Assembly (NCBI GenBank): GCA_025612245.1
Contig: JAAXKQ010000005.1
Location: 196,009 to 260,008 of the forward strand
Direction: 5' to 3'
DNA: 64,000 nucleotides
Source of the DNA: Ignavibacteria bacterium
Lineage (GTDB): Bacteria; Bacteroidota; Ignavibacteria; Ignavibacteriales; SURF-24
In this document: one piece after another, positions 48,976-57,970 of the stretch
Layout of the letters: each line of letters starts with the position of its first letter
Position numbering within the stretch: the first letter of the stretch is position 1
The notes under the pieces: model-generated
What the model was told of the DNA's origin: nothing
The model's database searches: none
Seen by the model: only the letters and a program-made list of their open reading frames with translations
Translations under genes and position numbers: made by a program

Positions 48976-49785
48976 TCAGAACTCAGCTAATGTATCAATT
49001 GAACGCAAGAAAGATCTGACGACACCTGTAAAGCGTTCTGGCTGGTCCAAGTGGAGTACGTGGCCAGCTTCCCGTATTTGTTCAGCCTGAAATTTAGGAT
49101 TAAGACGTTGCAACTCTTCGGCAACACAAGATGAAACCACGCCTTTGTCACCAAATACGAGAAGGCTTGGAACGTCAATTTTGCTTACTAACTGTTTATA
49201 ATCTGGGTTCGGTGGTGTGAGAACGTCGAAAGCACTCATGCTGGTTTGAAGTCGTGCCCGCGCGAATAGCTCAAGTGTCTCAATAGCCCGGTTAGGATGT
49301 CTGCGCCGTGCTTCTGCAATTACTTCATCCAATGACATATTCAGTACCTTCCGATGCTGCTCGGCAACATCGCTGTCACGCACTTCACGCTGAACTTTAG
49401 GGCTCAGGAAGGTCGGATCAGCCAAGATCAGCCCACGGAGTAGATTTGGTTTACGGCTTGCCACTACGGCTGCCGTCATCCCTCCCATAGAATGTCCGAG
49501 CAGGATGGGAGGAGGAAGCCTTAGGGCATTTATTAAACCGGCAACATCATTTGCATGATCTTCGTATCGGTATCCATAATCAGGGGCACTCGAACTGCCA
49601 TGTCCCCTGGCATCCGGCATAATTACGTCATATTCCTTCTGGAGAACATTTGCCAAACTTGTCCAGCACAGACCATTAGTCATTAATCCATGTAGCAAAA
49701 TTAAAGGCGGTTTGTTTCCCCCGGTTCTAGTGCAATGTATGTTAATTCCGTTCGTTTCGCAGGTTGTTTGCTCCCAGTCGGTCAT
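48976..49785 (-). CDS. Alpha/beta hydrolase
   Basis: A 269-residue alpha/beta hydrolase. It has the oxyanion loop HGLMTNG near 32, nucleophile S99 in the elbow GHSMGG, an acid near DKGVVS and the catalytic His in EAGHVLHLDQPE near 242. It resembles esterases and C-C hydrolases of the MhpC-like group; the substrate is unknown. It is the first gene of a long minus-strand run of accessory genes. Confidence 0.87.
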   Translation of the reverse strand: MTDWEQTTCETNGINIHCTRTGGNKPPLILLHGLMTNGLCWTSLANVLQKEYDVIMPDARGHGSSSAPDYGYRYEDHANDVAGLINALRLPPPILLGHSMGGMTAAVVASRKPNLLRGLILADPTFLSPKVQREVRDSDVAEQHRKVLNMSLDEVIAEARRRHPNRAIETLELFARARLQTSMSAFDVLTPPNPDYKQLVSKIDVPSLLVFGDKGVVSSCVAEELQRLNPKFQAEQIREAGHVLHLDQPERFTGVVRSFLRSIDTLAEF

Positions 49786-50167
49786 TTGTTATTTCCCTTG
49801 AATATGAAAATCAATTTGCGGTTGCTAAAGGTTCCGATTATGGCATAAAAAAATTGAAGTTTACGAAAAAAATGGGCTTATGATATAGATCCAGAAAATA
49901 AATTAAGCAAATTTAAAGAAATAAAATCAGAGATTATAATCGGAATAATATAATAATTGGGCGAGATGCTCCGTACCATTCAATGAAGAGTCATTAATGT
50001 CAGCAACAATAGAGACAACCTTGCCAAATTTCGGTAGAGAAGGAAGAATAGTTCATTCTAAAGTGTTAACCCAATCCGAATAAGCTGGATGGTTGACCCT
50101 GTTCAAAACTCCGTCCATACTAAAATTCCCCTGGAGGATAAAACCATACCGTGGAGAATGAATGAAA
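49786..50167. other. Intergenic region with a solo repeat end
   Basis: A 382-bp gap upstream of the hydrolase gene, with the solo repeat end at 50093-50130 and no coding frame. Confidence 0.35.
50093..50130 (+). repeat. Solo left end of the 230-bp repeat family
   Basis: TTGACCCTGTTCAAAACTCC followed by GTCCATACTAAAATTCCC. It matches the left-end consensus and is about 1.15 kb from a right-type end at 51251-51277. Confidence 0.45.
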
Positions 50168-50479
50168 TCAGCTATGGCTGCCAGCCCACTTGACAGTACG
50201 GGGCTGAGTGAGGGGGCCGAAAATTGCCATCGGATTTATGACTGAAAGTTCTAAATCCCCACCCTCGCGCTGAATAAAACCCCAAGCTGCCTTTTCTGCA
50301 AATATGCTGGAATTGTTATAGATTGACAAACCCTTCTCATTTGGATCTGTCCAGCTCTCTTCTGTGAGAATGCTATTTTTGTCCTTATGGCTGTAACCTA
50401 CAGCACCGAAATTAGAGGTCATCGCAACTAGGTTTGAAGAAAATATCTGCATAATATCAAAGCTTAAAGCTAACCCCAA
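50168..50479 (-). pseudogene. Fragment of an SDR/NAD-dependent epimerase gene
   Basis: A 103-codon open frame. Its middle (about 50210-50422) reads TSNFGAVGYSHKDKNS, EESWTDPNEKGLSIYNNSSI and FAEKAAWGFIQREGGDLELS, then VINPMAIFGPLT. That is the central third of a dihydroflavonol-reductase-like SDR. The catalytic Tyr is kept but the Lys of YxxxK is not (YNNSS), and the Rossmann start and the C-terminal half are missing. The frame begins inside the 3' end of the neighbouring gene. It is a relic. Confidence 0.75.
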
Positions 50480-51065
50480 TGCTTAGTTTCAGAACATAAG
50501 CAAGCTTCAGAGGTCTCATCTCTACTACGGCTGGATGATCCAGCCCGTCATCCCATGTGTAAGTACCGGTTCCGATCTCTTTATTAAAAGCACTCAGATA
50601 CATAAGTTCAATATCAAACTTACTGTTTCCATTATTATTTCCGTACGGAAGGCTTACACCTATAGTAATGGCAGGCATTATCAGGTTTGCCTCGTTAGAG
50701 TACCATGGAGGAATTGCATCGGTTGAACTAACAATTTTACTATTCATATGGCTCACGAAACCGGTGCTCATGTACAAAGGACTAATAAAACTGTACTTTA
50801 TCAGAACACCTAATTCTGTCCCTGTGAAGTAGTCAGGGCCAAAGTCTATTGCCGACCTTGCTTCAAGTGATAACTTTTGGCTAAAGTCTACAGAGGCATT
50901 TACCTGGAGACCGTATATACTTGCATATAAAGGAAGAGATTTATTCTCCTGATTTACTTTAACTGCATTTGACTCCAGTCCGAAACCAAGGTTAAACGCC
51001 TGGGCTTTTATTGTGGTAAAAGAAAAGAGAAAGATAATGACTAGTTCAGCTAAACGGGGTTTCAA
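50457..51065 (-). CDS. Outer-membrane beta-barrel-like protein
   Basis: A 202-residue exported protein. It has a signal peptide (about 1-22, ending IKAQA), then alternating hydrophobic beta-strand patterns and a C-terminal LKLSIGVSFKL with the terminal hydrophobic residue common in outer-membrane barrels. About eight strands are plausible. It has no recognised family. The SDR relic overlaps its end by 23 bases. Confidence 0.65.
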   Translation of the reverse strand: MKPRLAELVIIFLFSFTTIKAQAFNLGFGLESNAVKVNQENKSLPLYASIYGLQVNASVDFSQKLSLEARSAIDFGPDYFTGTELGVLIKYSFISPLYMSTGFVSHMNSKIVSSTDAIPPWYSNEANLIMPAITIGVSLPYGNNNGNSKFDIELMYLSAFNKEIGTGTYTWDDGLDHPAVVEMRPLKLAYVLKLSIGVSFKL

Positions 51066-51224
51066 TTCGAATCTCCTACTGTTAAAGTTTTTATATCCTT
51101 TTTATAATAAAAAAATGCTGATGAGTAAAATCTGCACGCCTCTAAGCCACAATTCAGTTTTTAGATAAATGCCGAATGAATTACTTGCTGAAAAATGGCA
51201 GCATACACTTTAGCGATGGAGAAT

Positions 51225-51277
51225 TAGCTATGGTTTATAAAATATCAACTCAGATGGAGTTTTGAAAAATGGACAGG
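51225..51277 (+). repeat. Solo right end of the 230-bp repeat family
   Basis: ATTAGCTATGG and then CAGATGGAGTTTTGAAAAAT-GGACAGG, the right-end pattern of the complete copies. It sits 14 bases after the stop codon of the minus-strand gene at 51291. Confidence 0.4.
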
Positions 51278-51290
51278 CTTAAAAATATAA

Positions 51291-51947
51291 TTAAGGCATA
51301 TTCTTAACCATGCCTGCTTCATCAAAAAAAATCCTGGTGCCTTTCTTGTAATTGATACTATTAATTCGTTTGTCCTGTGCTAAAGTACATTCTTTCAGTT
51401 TACCATTTTCATGTAAGCCGATATTATTAAAAAGATCGCTTTTGCACAAAATATTATCAACCAAGATATCCCCATCAGAGTAAAAATAATTCAGTCTTCC
51501 GCTCTTGTAAAAAGAAGTAGAGATACCGGAAGGACCTCCCCCGCCTATGCACTTGAAACCTTGTACAAGTGTCTTCTCCGGGAAAACACATATAACGGAC
51601 CCCTCCTGAGTAAAACGTATCCAGGAGTTTTTGCAATATTCAAAATTATTAATTGTTGTTTTATTGCAAAGTCGGAACAATTTAAGTTTCCAGTCCTTTG
51701 TAAAATGGACCCAGTCAGCAGCACATGGATACTGCTCAATGATAGTGTTTGCTTTAAGATAACCAATAATAGCCGTAGTGTCATTATCCTTAAGGCCATA
51801 TCTAATTTTTTCAAACTCAATACCATTAATGAGTTTATTCTTCTCCCATGCGCTATATCCACGGTTGCAGGAGCAAAGAGTAACCAAAATAAAAGTGCCA
51901 AGACAAATTTGGGCTAGCTGGGTAGCTTTCAGTCTGATGGATTTCAC
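51291..51947 (-). CDS. Lipoprotein with MORN-like repeats
   Basis: A 218-residue lipoprotein. The start is GTG 51947 because an AGGAGG site lies eight bases upstream and the protein then begins with a normal lipoprotein signal (lipobox LCSC). The C-terminal half carries short repeats of the form TSFYKSGRLNYFYSDG, LHENGKLKECTLA and IFFDEAG, as in MORN-2/YwqK-like antitoxin-type proteins. The function is unknown. The preceding frame to 52019 is open but is unlikely to be translated. Confidence 0.68.
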   Translation of the reverse strand: MKSIRLKATQLAQICLGTFILVTLCSCNRGYSAWEKNKLINGIEFEKIRYGLKDNDTTAIIGYLKANTIIEQYPCAADWVHFTKDWKLKLFRLCNKTTINNFEYCKNSWIRFTQEGSVICVFPEKTLVQGFKCIGGGGPSGISTSFYKSGRLNYFYSDGDILVDNILCKSDLFNNIGLHENGKLKECTLAQDKRINSINYKKGTRIFFDEAGMVKNMP

Positions 51948-52451
51948 TTTTAATTCCTCCTGAGGGTCATGAAGGTTTATGTTCAATATTCCGAATAGGT
52001 AAAAATAGCTTAAATTCATTTAATAATGAAATATTTCTATTTTTACAGTTTGAACGATGGTACTGGAGAAAATGAAAAAAACGTTTGATTTGAGCTTTTA
52101 TTTAGTGCAGATAAATAGGGAATCTTAGCAGGTTCTAAAATGCCGCAAATTCGGCATAAAACGCATCTTTCAAAAAGTCGGTGACCGAAAAATGACCAAG
52201 ACGTTTTAAAATTTCACGCCTAATTACAGAGCTTTAGGATAGTAGCTGAACCTTGCCACAAAGATATCTGTTTATGATTTTTTGCAGGGACTACGAATTC
52301 TTCCAGCTTTGAGGCAACCTCGTCATTGATTCATTATTCACCATATTGCGGGATTGTTGCCGGTACATCTCTTATAACTACCATTCTATCCTCCTGATTT
52401 GTAATCTCTTTCGAATGAACCTTGGGGTATGGACAGTAGAAAAAATAAAGT
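51948..52451. other. Intergenic region with a degenerate repeat
   Basis: A 504-bp gap holding the repeat at 52116-52205. I see no coding frame. Confidence 0.35.
52116..52205. repeat. Degenerate copy of the GGGAATCT/GTGACC repeat
   Basis: TAGGGAATCTTAGCAGGTTC, TAAAATGCCGCAAATTCGGC and AAAAAGTCGGTGACCGAAAA followed by ATGACCA. Block order agrees with the copies at 57693 and 59974. Confidence 0.45.
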
Positions 52452-53207
52452 CTATAATATGTAGTTTCTATATGGATTTATTAAAACTAGAAATATTATT
52501 GTACTTATGACAGAAAGAATAAATAAATATTCGTGAACTTGAATATATCCCTTCCTGGTCGATAGTTTTTCTGAAATGTGATAATAATAACCTAATCCAT
52601 CTGCAATTATAAAAACCCCTAAGGCAATCAAAGCCGGAATAATACTACCTGCAATTATAGTAACAAAAATTAACCCTCTTGTAGATATATGAATAAAAGT
52701 TACAACAATTCTTTCGATTACTGGAAATAACACATTGAATATGTAATTATCTATCCCTTGCATATTCTCCAGAGATTCAATTAATTTATCAAAAGACTTT
52801 TCCAGTGAAGTTCCTTTTAGTAGGTTATTGGCATTAGATTGAATAACAACAAATATTTCAAATGCCCCTATTGCAAGGCCAAAACTAATAATTGCATTAA
52901 AGTCAAAAGCAAATTTATCCTTCATTAATAAAATGATGATATATGCGGCAAGCAATTCAAATATACCGGATAATAAACCATTGAGGAATGCGCTGAAGAA
53001 TAAAGAAATATTCTTTTTATGTAACGGGACTATTACAATCTGATGTGCCAATATCTTAAAAATACAACCAAACCCCCATGAGCCGGCCCCTAAAATAAAA
53101 GCCTTCAGAGGGACATTTTTAATTTGATTGAAATAAAGAAGCGGAAGAGTTGCTATCAATATGAGTATTGTTTTTTGCAAATAGTTTGTAATACGTCTGT
53201 TTTCCAT
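52452..53207 (-). CDS. YhfC-like polytopic membrane protein
   Basis: A 251-residue membrane protein with seven or eight spans. The motifs AFEIFVVI near 118 and ERIVVTFIHISTRG near 165 resemble the glutamate and E-R/H positions of YhfC-type putative intramembrane proteases of the CPBP/PrsW kind. The match is weak. No partner gene is recognisable. Confidence 0.6.
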   Translation of the reverse strand: MENRRITNYLQKTILILIATLPLLYFNQIKNVPLKAFILGAGSWGFGCIFKILAHQIVIVPLHKKNISLFFSAFLNGLLSGIFELLAAYIIILLMKDKFAFDFNAIISFGLAIGAFEIFVVIQSNANNLLKGTSLEKSFDKLIESLENMQGIDNYIFNVLFPVIERIVVTFIHISTRGLIFVTIIAGSIIPALIALGVFIIADGLGYYYHISEKLSTRKGYIQVHEYLFILSVISTIIFLVLINPYRNYIL

Positions 53208-53815
53208 TTACATTCCTGTGATTAAGTCGTAACGCAAATTAGTTTATTACAGGTGTTATATTTAATGCAATTATGCTTTCGCAACATTCCATTGCAGGCA
53301 ACGGTTAAATAGGATAGTCCAATCTGTAACTTTCACCTTCCCTTAAAAATCGTCTTCAATATTGGAATTCTTGTACACATTGTCAACATTTTTACCTGTT
53401 GGAATGAATATAAACTAACCCCCGTATAAGTACCCTCATAGAAAAACAATACGGTATTTGTTATCATTTATTCCGAAGAATATAGTAGCTCCATGTATAT
53501 ACTCATCATATTCCCAGTCTACCTCCGCCACAAATAATTTATTGTTTTTATTATTATTCAATGTCTGTTTAAACGATTATTATTTTGTCCAACTAGTTGA
53601 TTTCAAATTGGATCTTGAGGTTTATGGCTATCACAAAAACCGAAATAAATTATTAATTGTAACAATTAAAGAGTTTTTGTGTCATTTTAGCTTTGTAAAT
53701 GAATATAAATACTCTTTTTGACAGAAGGGGAATGAGCTATAATTAGCTGTGGATTTCAGACAGTATGGAGTTTTAGATAGGTACAATATTTCTCACGGAT
53801 AGCTCTATACGGTTT
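53208..53815. other. Intergenic region with repeat end and possible relic
   Basis: A 608-bp gap. It holds the right half of a repeat (53722-53783). A minus-strand open frame near 53445-53560 (LFVAEVDWEYDEYIHGATIF) has no start codon and may be the end of a lost gene. The plus-strand frame at 53458-53721 has a poor composition and is not called. Confidence 0.35.
53722..53783 (+). repeat. Partial copy (right half) of the 230-bp repeat
   Basis: AGAAGGGGAATGAGCTATAA followed by TTAGCTGTGGATTTCAGACA and GTATGGAGTTTTAGATAGG, parallel to the right ends at 54680-54753 and 59825-59889. It lies about 30 bases past the stop codon of the GNAT gene. Confidence 0.55.
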
Positions 53816-54400
53816 TTATGTTCTTGTATTCTGAAAAAAATCAGTTTCCAATAAACAGTATATTTCACTATCTAAGTATTTCCCGTTATATAGATAATCT
53901 TCTCTAAAATGAGCTTCTTTTTTAAACCCGAATTTTTCTAATATTTTTATTGAACGTTGATTTTGTGGATTTACATTGCCCATAATGCTATGTAACTTGA
54001 ATTCACTGAAGCCAAATTCCAGCAGCTTTAGTAATGTTTCTGACATATAACCTTTTCCCCAATACTCGAATTTCAATGCATATCCAATTTCGGCTCGGAC
54101 ATTTTCTCTTATTAAGTTCCAATAACCCACATAGCCAACTACTGCAGATGATGCTTTTTCACGGATAATCCAACTAATCCCAGCTTTATCTTTGTATGAC
54201 TTGAGTATCCCATTTATCATTATTTCGGATTCCTCAACTGTCTTATGATTATCTCTATCCAAATATTTTGTCACTCTATCATCTGATCGAATTCTAAATA
54301 ACTCTTCTGCATCCTGAAGCGCAAAACTTTCCAAGGTTAAATTCTTTGTTTCAATACTAGGGAATTTATTAAATACAGCGTCATTAATTTTAAAATTCAT
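53816..54400 (-). CDS. RimJ/RimL-type GNAT N-acetyltransferase
   Basis: A 194-residue acetyltransferase of the RimJ/RimL group. It has NLTLESFALQDAEELFRIRS at the start, the substrate strand GYVGYWNLIRENVRAEIGYAL, and the acetyl-CoA loop region YWGKGYMSETLLKLLEFGF near 115 with NPQNQRSIKILEKFGFKKEA. Targets can be protein N-termini or small amines and cannot be told from sequence. Confidence 0.88.
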   Translation of the reverse strand: MNFKINDAVFNKFPSIETKNLTLESFALQDAEELFRIRSDDRVTKYLDRDNHKTVEESEIMINGILKSYKDKAGISWIIREKASSAVVGYVGYWNLIRENVRAEIGYALKFEYWGKGYMSETLLKLLEFGFSEFKLHSIMGNVNPQNQRSIKILEKFGFKKEAHFREDYLYNGKYLDSEIYCLLETDFFQNTRT

Positions 54401-54448
54401 TGTATCACCCTAATTTATCAATCATAACATACATTTAAGCCGTCTGCC

Positions 54449-54481
54449 TGTCAATATTCAAGACTCCATCTGTGTTAAAAT
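54449..54481 (+). repeat. Solo left end of the 230-bp repeat family
   Basis: TGTCAATATTCAAGACTCCA followed by TCTGTGTTAAAAT. It lies 73 bp before the left end of the complete copy at 54522, so two left ends are stacked here. Confidence 0.4.
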
Positions 54482-54521
54482 AAAAAAATATTGAACAATT
54501 TTGAATTATTATTGCCGGGCA

Positions 54522-54753
54522 TGTTAGCCTGCTCAAAACCTCGCCCATGCCAATTAAATGAAAACTTGCATAAACCTGAAACATTCTTTTTCTTATCTTT
54601 ACCAGGAAAATATCAACAATAAGATGGTTCCGACCTCAGCATATAAAAATATACGTCAATTGCATTCTGGATTAAGATGAAAATCTTTGAAAGAAGGGGA
54701 ATGAGCAATGATTATCTGAAATCCCAGCCTGTACGAAGTATTGGATAGGTATA
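54522..54753 (+). repeat. 230-bp repeat with inverted ends, complete copy 1
   Basis: Left end GTTAGCCTGCTCAAAACCTC, core TAAACCTGAAACATTCTTTT and TTATCTTTACC, then GAAGGGGAATGAGCAATGAT and right end GTACGAAGTATTGGATAGG. The ends are imperfect inverted repeats of each other. It stops nine bases short of the stop codon of the minus-strand gene at 54762. No ORF is inside. Confidence 0.65.
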
Positions 54754-54761
54754 GCCCTAAT

Positions 54762-55529
54762 TCAATCTGTTGCCACTGATTCATGCTTAATAGCTTTAGT
54801 ATAACTTACCTCGCCTGCACGAGAAATTATGAAATCAAAGAGAATCACCTCCTCAGAATATGGCGAGATTGTGAACAATGAAAACTCATAAAGCCCATTG
54901 TCATTTTTAACCAACTTAACTGGCTGCAGATAGGAATACTTCTGATTGTATTGCTTAATGTTACTCTCATCAATTATTACCTTCTTCCGTTCAAAAGGGG
55001 AGTATAACTTTGTGCTGATAAATATCTTTACAATTTCAAAGGCTTTGTTAATATCCTTTACCAGACCATATCTTTTCTTTATAAACATATTAAGCTCATC
55101 TTTCCAGTAGTTATGTAAAAGGAAAATGTAGCCGCTGTCATCAATTGCTAAGAAATACTGCTTGCCATTATCCACCATATAAGAATGATAGATGCTATAG
55201 GTAGTGTCCGTAATTCCATCAATTACTATTTTGTCAGTCTCAATATCATATGTCTGAGCTTTGCCGGAATCCAATTTGAAGCAGTTGTTACCTGTCGCAT
55301 TATAAAGCCGGATTAATATACTGCGGTCCATATACTGTGCGGTATCCATTTGCCAGCTTTCATGAAGTTCTGCTATTTCATCATGGTCCGCCTGAATCTT
55401 CGAGATCTTTTGGGCGATGAACATCTTTTCACTCTCGGTCATTAACTTGCTTGTCTTCGCATCATTAGTCTGACCGAAGATGGCTGTAGCTCCAAGTAAA
55501 ATAAAAATACAAATGAAATACTTATACAT
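54762..55529 (-). CDS. Exported protein of unknown function
   Basis: A 255-residue protein with a signal peptide (MYKYFICIFILLGATAIFGQ). The rest is soluble and alternates short charged helices and strands (DSGYIFLLHNYWKDELNMFI, PVKLVKNDNGLYEFSLFTIS). No family is recognised. The next gene upstream on the strand begins 58 bp away and may belong to the same unit. Confidence 0.65.
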   Translation of the reverse strand: MYKYFICIFILLGATAIFGQTNDAKTSKLMTESEKMFIAQKISKIQADHDEIAELHESWQMDTAQYMDRSILIRLYNATGNNCFKLDSGKAQTYDIETDKIVIDGITDTTYSIYHSYMVDNGKQYFLAIDDSGYIFLLHNYWKDELNMFIKKRYGLVKDINKAFEIVKIFISTKLYSPFERKKVIIDESNIKQYNQKYSYLQPVKLVKNDNGLYEFSLFTISPYSEEVILFDFIISRAGEVSYTKAIKHESVATD

Positions 55530-55587
55530 AATATTATCGAGTTTAATTAAGTGACATTCTATCGAATCTAAAGAGGTATTCTCGTTT

Positions 55588-56098
55588 TTATAGAACGAAA
55601 CCTTTGCACCTTATTGCAAAATGATCCTGTTTTATCTGTATTAAGTCAAAGCAGGACAATTGGCTAACGTTTCCTATCAAAAAACTAAAGGTGTGTATGG
55701 TGCTTCCATCAGCATTAACTTTAGATGAAGAATTTATAATAAAAACTGTCTTTTCATCCTCTAGAAAAGCCTTGCATGTATCTGAATATGTTCTGGTTAT
55801 TTTAGGCTGAATGACATTAAATTCATGCCAGTCATAATTATTACTATAAACTATATCCTTTAGGATCTCAACAGTCACTACTCCATTTTCAAACAGGTCG
55901 AGGGTAGGCTTGTCCTGATCGGGTCCTGGATAAATGACGACAGTTGTTGAATCAGATAAGTTTATCACTTTTGCATGCATAAACGTGAAATTTCTGGTTC
56001 TTATTTACAGCAAAATTTGTACTGGAGCATCCATTTAAAATTATGGAGATAACAGACAAAGCTGTAAGGAAAATTAACTGTTTAAGACTGGTTTTCAT
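55588..56098 (-). pseudogene. Lipoprotein gene with an apparent one-base frameshift
   Basis: The main open frame (55588-55980) encodes 130 residues starting at an internal Met with no signal peptide. One frame over, ATG 56098 opens a typical lipoprotein start (MKTSLKQLIFLTALS, then IILNGC with the lipobox Cys at 24) that runs to NQKFHVYACK and soon stops. Deleting one T in the TTT run at 55981-55983 fuses the two as NQKFHV-MHAKVINLSD and gives one protein of about 170 residues. Function unknown. It is either a genuine mutation or a sequence error. Confidence 0.7.
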
Positions 56099-56164
56099 AG
56101 TTAATGTCTATTTTGTGAATTATTCTCTTCTGCTCCTACCATTGGAAACGACATCAAGGATATT

Positions 56165-56497
56165 TTAATCTTTCTTTTTTAATTTATTGTAATAGTAATA
56201 GCAGAATACCTGAAAACTGGTAAGAAAAAATATTATTGCACCTATTGCCACGTACTTCTCTGAGTTAAACTTAGCTAATTCCTTAAAGTCAGTCGATGTG
56301 AATACTATTGCACAATTTGCTGCGTATTGAAATATGAGAGTAGCCCAATATTGTAATGGCTTCTCCTTCCTATTAAACATATCCACCTTACGAATTCTAC
56401 TGTTTGGCGAAATCAAGATTGCATATCCAGTCTTTATTTCCATAAAAAGAAATGATAATGTTACATACAATACTATTATTGCAAAAACAGGGTTCAA
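56165..56497 (-). CDS. Small membrane protein of unknown function
   Basis: A 110-residue protein with three hydrophobic spans (about 3-22, 50-68 and 83-101) and a lysine-rich tail. It starts at TTG 56497 behind GAGGA. No family is recognised. It lies 67 bp upstream of the frameshifted lipoprotein gene on the same strand. Confidence 0.55.
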   Translation of the reverse strand: MNPVFAIIVLYVTLSFLFMEIKTGYAILISPNSRIRKVDMFNRKEKPLQYWATLIFQYAANCAIVFTSTDFKELAKFNSEKYVAIGAIIFFLTSFQVFCYYYYNKLKKKD

Positions 56498-56799
56498 CTT
56501 ATATTCCTCTTTATTGTACCGTATTCACTGTTCATGTTAATTATCACTGCCCGAAATATGATCAAACAAAATATAATAATTTCAAATTTAATTACTTACT
56601 GCAAGAATCCTAAAAACAAATCAGCATTATTGTCAAGCATTAATTCTTATATGTATATATATATGGTGACGGAGGGCGAATTCGGAAAAATATTTGTAAA
56701 AATTGATAAATATGGTGAGAAGTATGAAGAAATGCCCGGCGAGAACGGATTATATACATGCATTCTGGAAGCAAGAGATTTCAGAGCTTAGATCCAGGG

Positions 56800-56816
56800 C
56801 AGATGGACTTTTGAAC
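56800..56816 (+). repeat. Solo right end of the 230-bp repeat family
   Basis: CAGATGGACTTTTGAAC, a short match to the right end at 57877. It ends about 13 bases from the 3' end of the gene at 56830. Confidence 0.3.
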
Positions 56817-56829
56817 TTTGTAATTCATT

Positions 56830-57324
56830 TCAATAACGTTTCCAACCATTCTCAAGAGTCTGCTTTTTCACCCGTCCCAAAGAAGGATAATCATTAATGT
56901 CAGGAAACGGTTCTGAAATCAGCACAAAAGATAAGTAATCCTTCTCCAGCTTAAAAAGATACTGTTCAACTCTGTCAGGATATTTTTCAATAGAGATTGT
57001 CATTGTATCTCTACTGATTCTGTAAGTTCCCCTTATTCTGGAAAAAGGTCTCCGGCCAGAACAATAATCTTCCGTCTTAAATATAATAAAGCTGGAATCC
57101 TTATCGATTGTCATCGAATAATGCTCTATATAGTAATTACTATTCATAACACCTCTGGAGTCTTGAGATCCTGAACCGATATATACTGAAACCCACTGCC
57201 CATATATCTTATCGGGAGGGTATATGCCAAGAGCCTCTTTATTCAGAACTGTATAGCTACAGCTGATAAAGAATAAAGGAATAGAAGTTAGCAATAGAAA
57301 TAAAATTGTATGACCCAATCTCAT
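56830..57324 (-). CDS. Lipoprotein of unknown function
   Basis: A 164-residue lipoprotein. The start is ATG 57324, five bases after GGGAGG, giving a signal with lipobox LFFISC. The mature part looks like a small beta-sandwich or lipocalin-like domain (IYGQWVSVYIGSGS, HYSMTIDKDSSFIIFKTEDY, IRGTYRISRDTMTISIEK), the pattern of proteins that end up annotated as lipocalin-like. No function is assigned. Confidence 0.68.
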   Translation of the reverse strand: MRLGHTILFLLLTSIPLFFISCSYTVLNKEALGIYPPDKIYGQWVSVYIGSGSQDSRGVMNSNYYIEHYSMTIDKDSSFIIFKTEDYCSGRRPFSRIRGTYRISRDTMTISIEKYPDRVEQYLFKLEKDYLSFVLISEPFPDINDYPSLGRVKKQTLENGWKRY

Positions 57325-57414
57325 TTTACCTCCCAAGCATTTAATCAGGTTATCTGAATGAAAAATAATTTACAGCAGCTCAAATGGCAAGAGAAATGAC
57401 AATAATATTTTTGC

Positions 57415-57643
57415 TGTTGTTCAGAACCAGGTTTGTGCGAGTTTAATCAAATCTCGTATAAACCTGAAACAATCATTCCTTATCTTTGCCGGGTAATATT
57501 TGCCAAATAAATGGATCCGGTGCTCATCTGATAAAAGCGTTGGCCAATATGTCTACTGAAAATTAGAATGGGAATATTAGAAAGAAGAGAAATGATTTGT
57601 GATTAGCTCTAACTTTCAGCCTATGAACTTTTAGGTGGGGATA
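57415..57643 (+). repeat. 230-bp repeat with inverted ends, complete copy 2
   Basis: Left end TGTTGTTCAGAACCAGGTTT, then GAGTTTAATCAAATCTCGTA, TAAACCTGAAACAATCATTC, TTATCTTTGCCGGGTAAT, GAAGAGAAATGATTTGTGAT and right end CTATGAACTTTTAGGTGGGG. The core agrees closely with the copies at 54522 and 59661. No ORF is inside. Confidence 0.65.
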
Positions 57644-57692
57644 AGTATAAAATGAAAAAGCAAAATCGTCAGATATAGAGCTTTCTTTTAAG

Positions 57693-57788
57693 TGCGGAGA
57701 GACAGGGAATCTCCGGAGGTCCTAAAATCCTTTGAATTCAGCTCAAAAACGCTATACAATAAAAGGCGGTGACCAAATAGTGACCAAT
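57693..57788. repeat. GTGACC repeat with a tRNA-3'-end-like block
   Basis: GTGCGGAGAGACAGGGAATC, TCCGGAGGTCCTAAAATCC, TTCAGCTCAAAAACGC and GGCGGTGACCAAATAGTGAC. Read on the minus strand the first block resembles the 3' end of a class II tRNA, which may mark an old integration site. Related copies are at 44981, 52116 and 59974. Confidence 0.5.
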
Positions 57789-57853
57789 AGGTTTTCAAAT
57801 TAATTCAAAAGTCTATTCTAAATATATTTGTCTTTATAAAAGCTTATTTATCC

Positions 57854-57905
57854 CAGATCATTATAAAATCTTTGCTCAGATGGACTTTTGAATAGGGACG
57901 TGTCC
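57854..57905 (+). repeat. Solo right end of the 230-bp repeat family
   Basis: CAGATCATTATAAAATCTTT then CAGATGGACTTTTGAATAGG and GACGTGTCC. It lies 65 bp past the stop codon of the SDR gene. Confidence 0.4.
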
Positions 57906-57970
57906 TTGTGCCTTTCCCTCTTAATAAGCCATGCTTTTTACTTATGGAATTACACTGATTGCTATGGTAA

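Larger units (their letters stand above)
57325..57970. other. Intergenic region built mostly of repeats
   Basis: A 646-bp gap containing the complete 230-bp repeat at 57415-57643, the GTGACC repeat at 57693-57788 and a right-type end at 57877-57905. No coding frame is seen. Confidence 0.5.

Noticed and set aside
53458-53721. Plus-strand open frame of 87 codons
   Set aside because: It starts at TTG, has a composition typical of chance AT-rich frames and no ribosome site. The opposite strand there reads more like protein.
56534-56791. Plus-strand open frame of 85 codons
   Set aside because: It has no ribosome site and no family. It contains a low-complexity TATATATA stretch, and the 3' part overlaps a repeat end; a chance frame is more likely.
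57693-57720. A tRNA gene
   Set aside because: Only a stretch like the last 20 bases of a tRNA is present. No anticodon, D or acceptor 5' strand can be folded around it.
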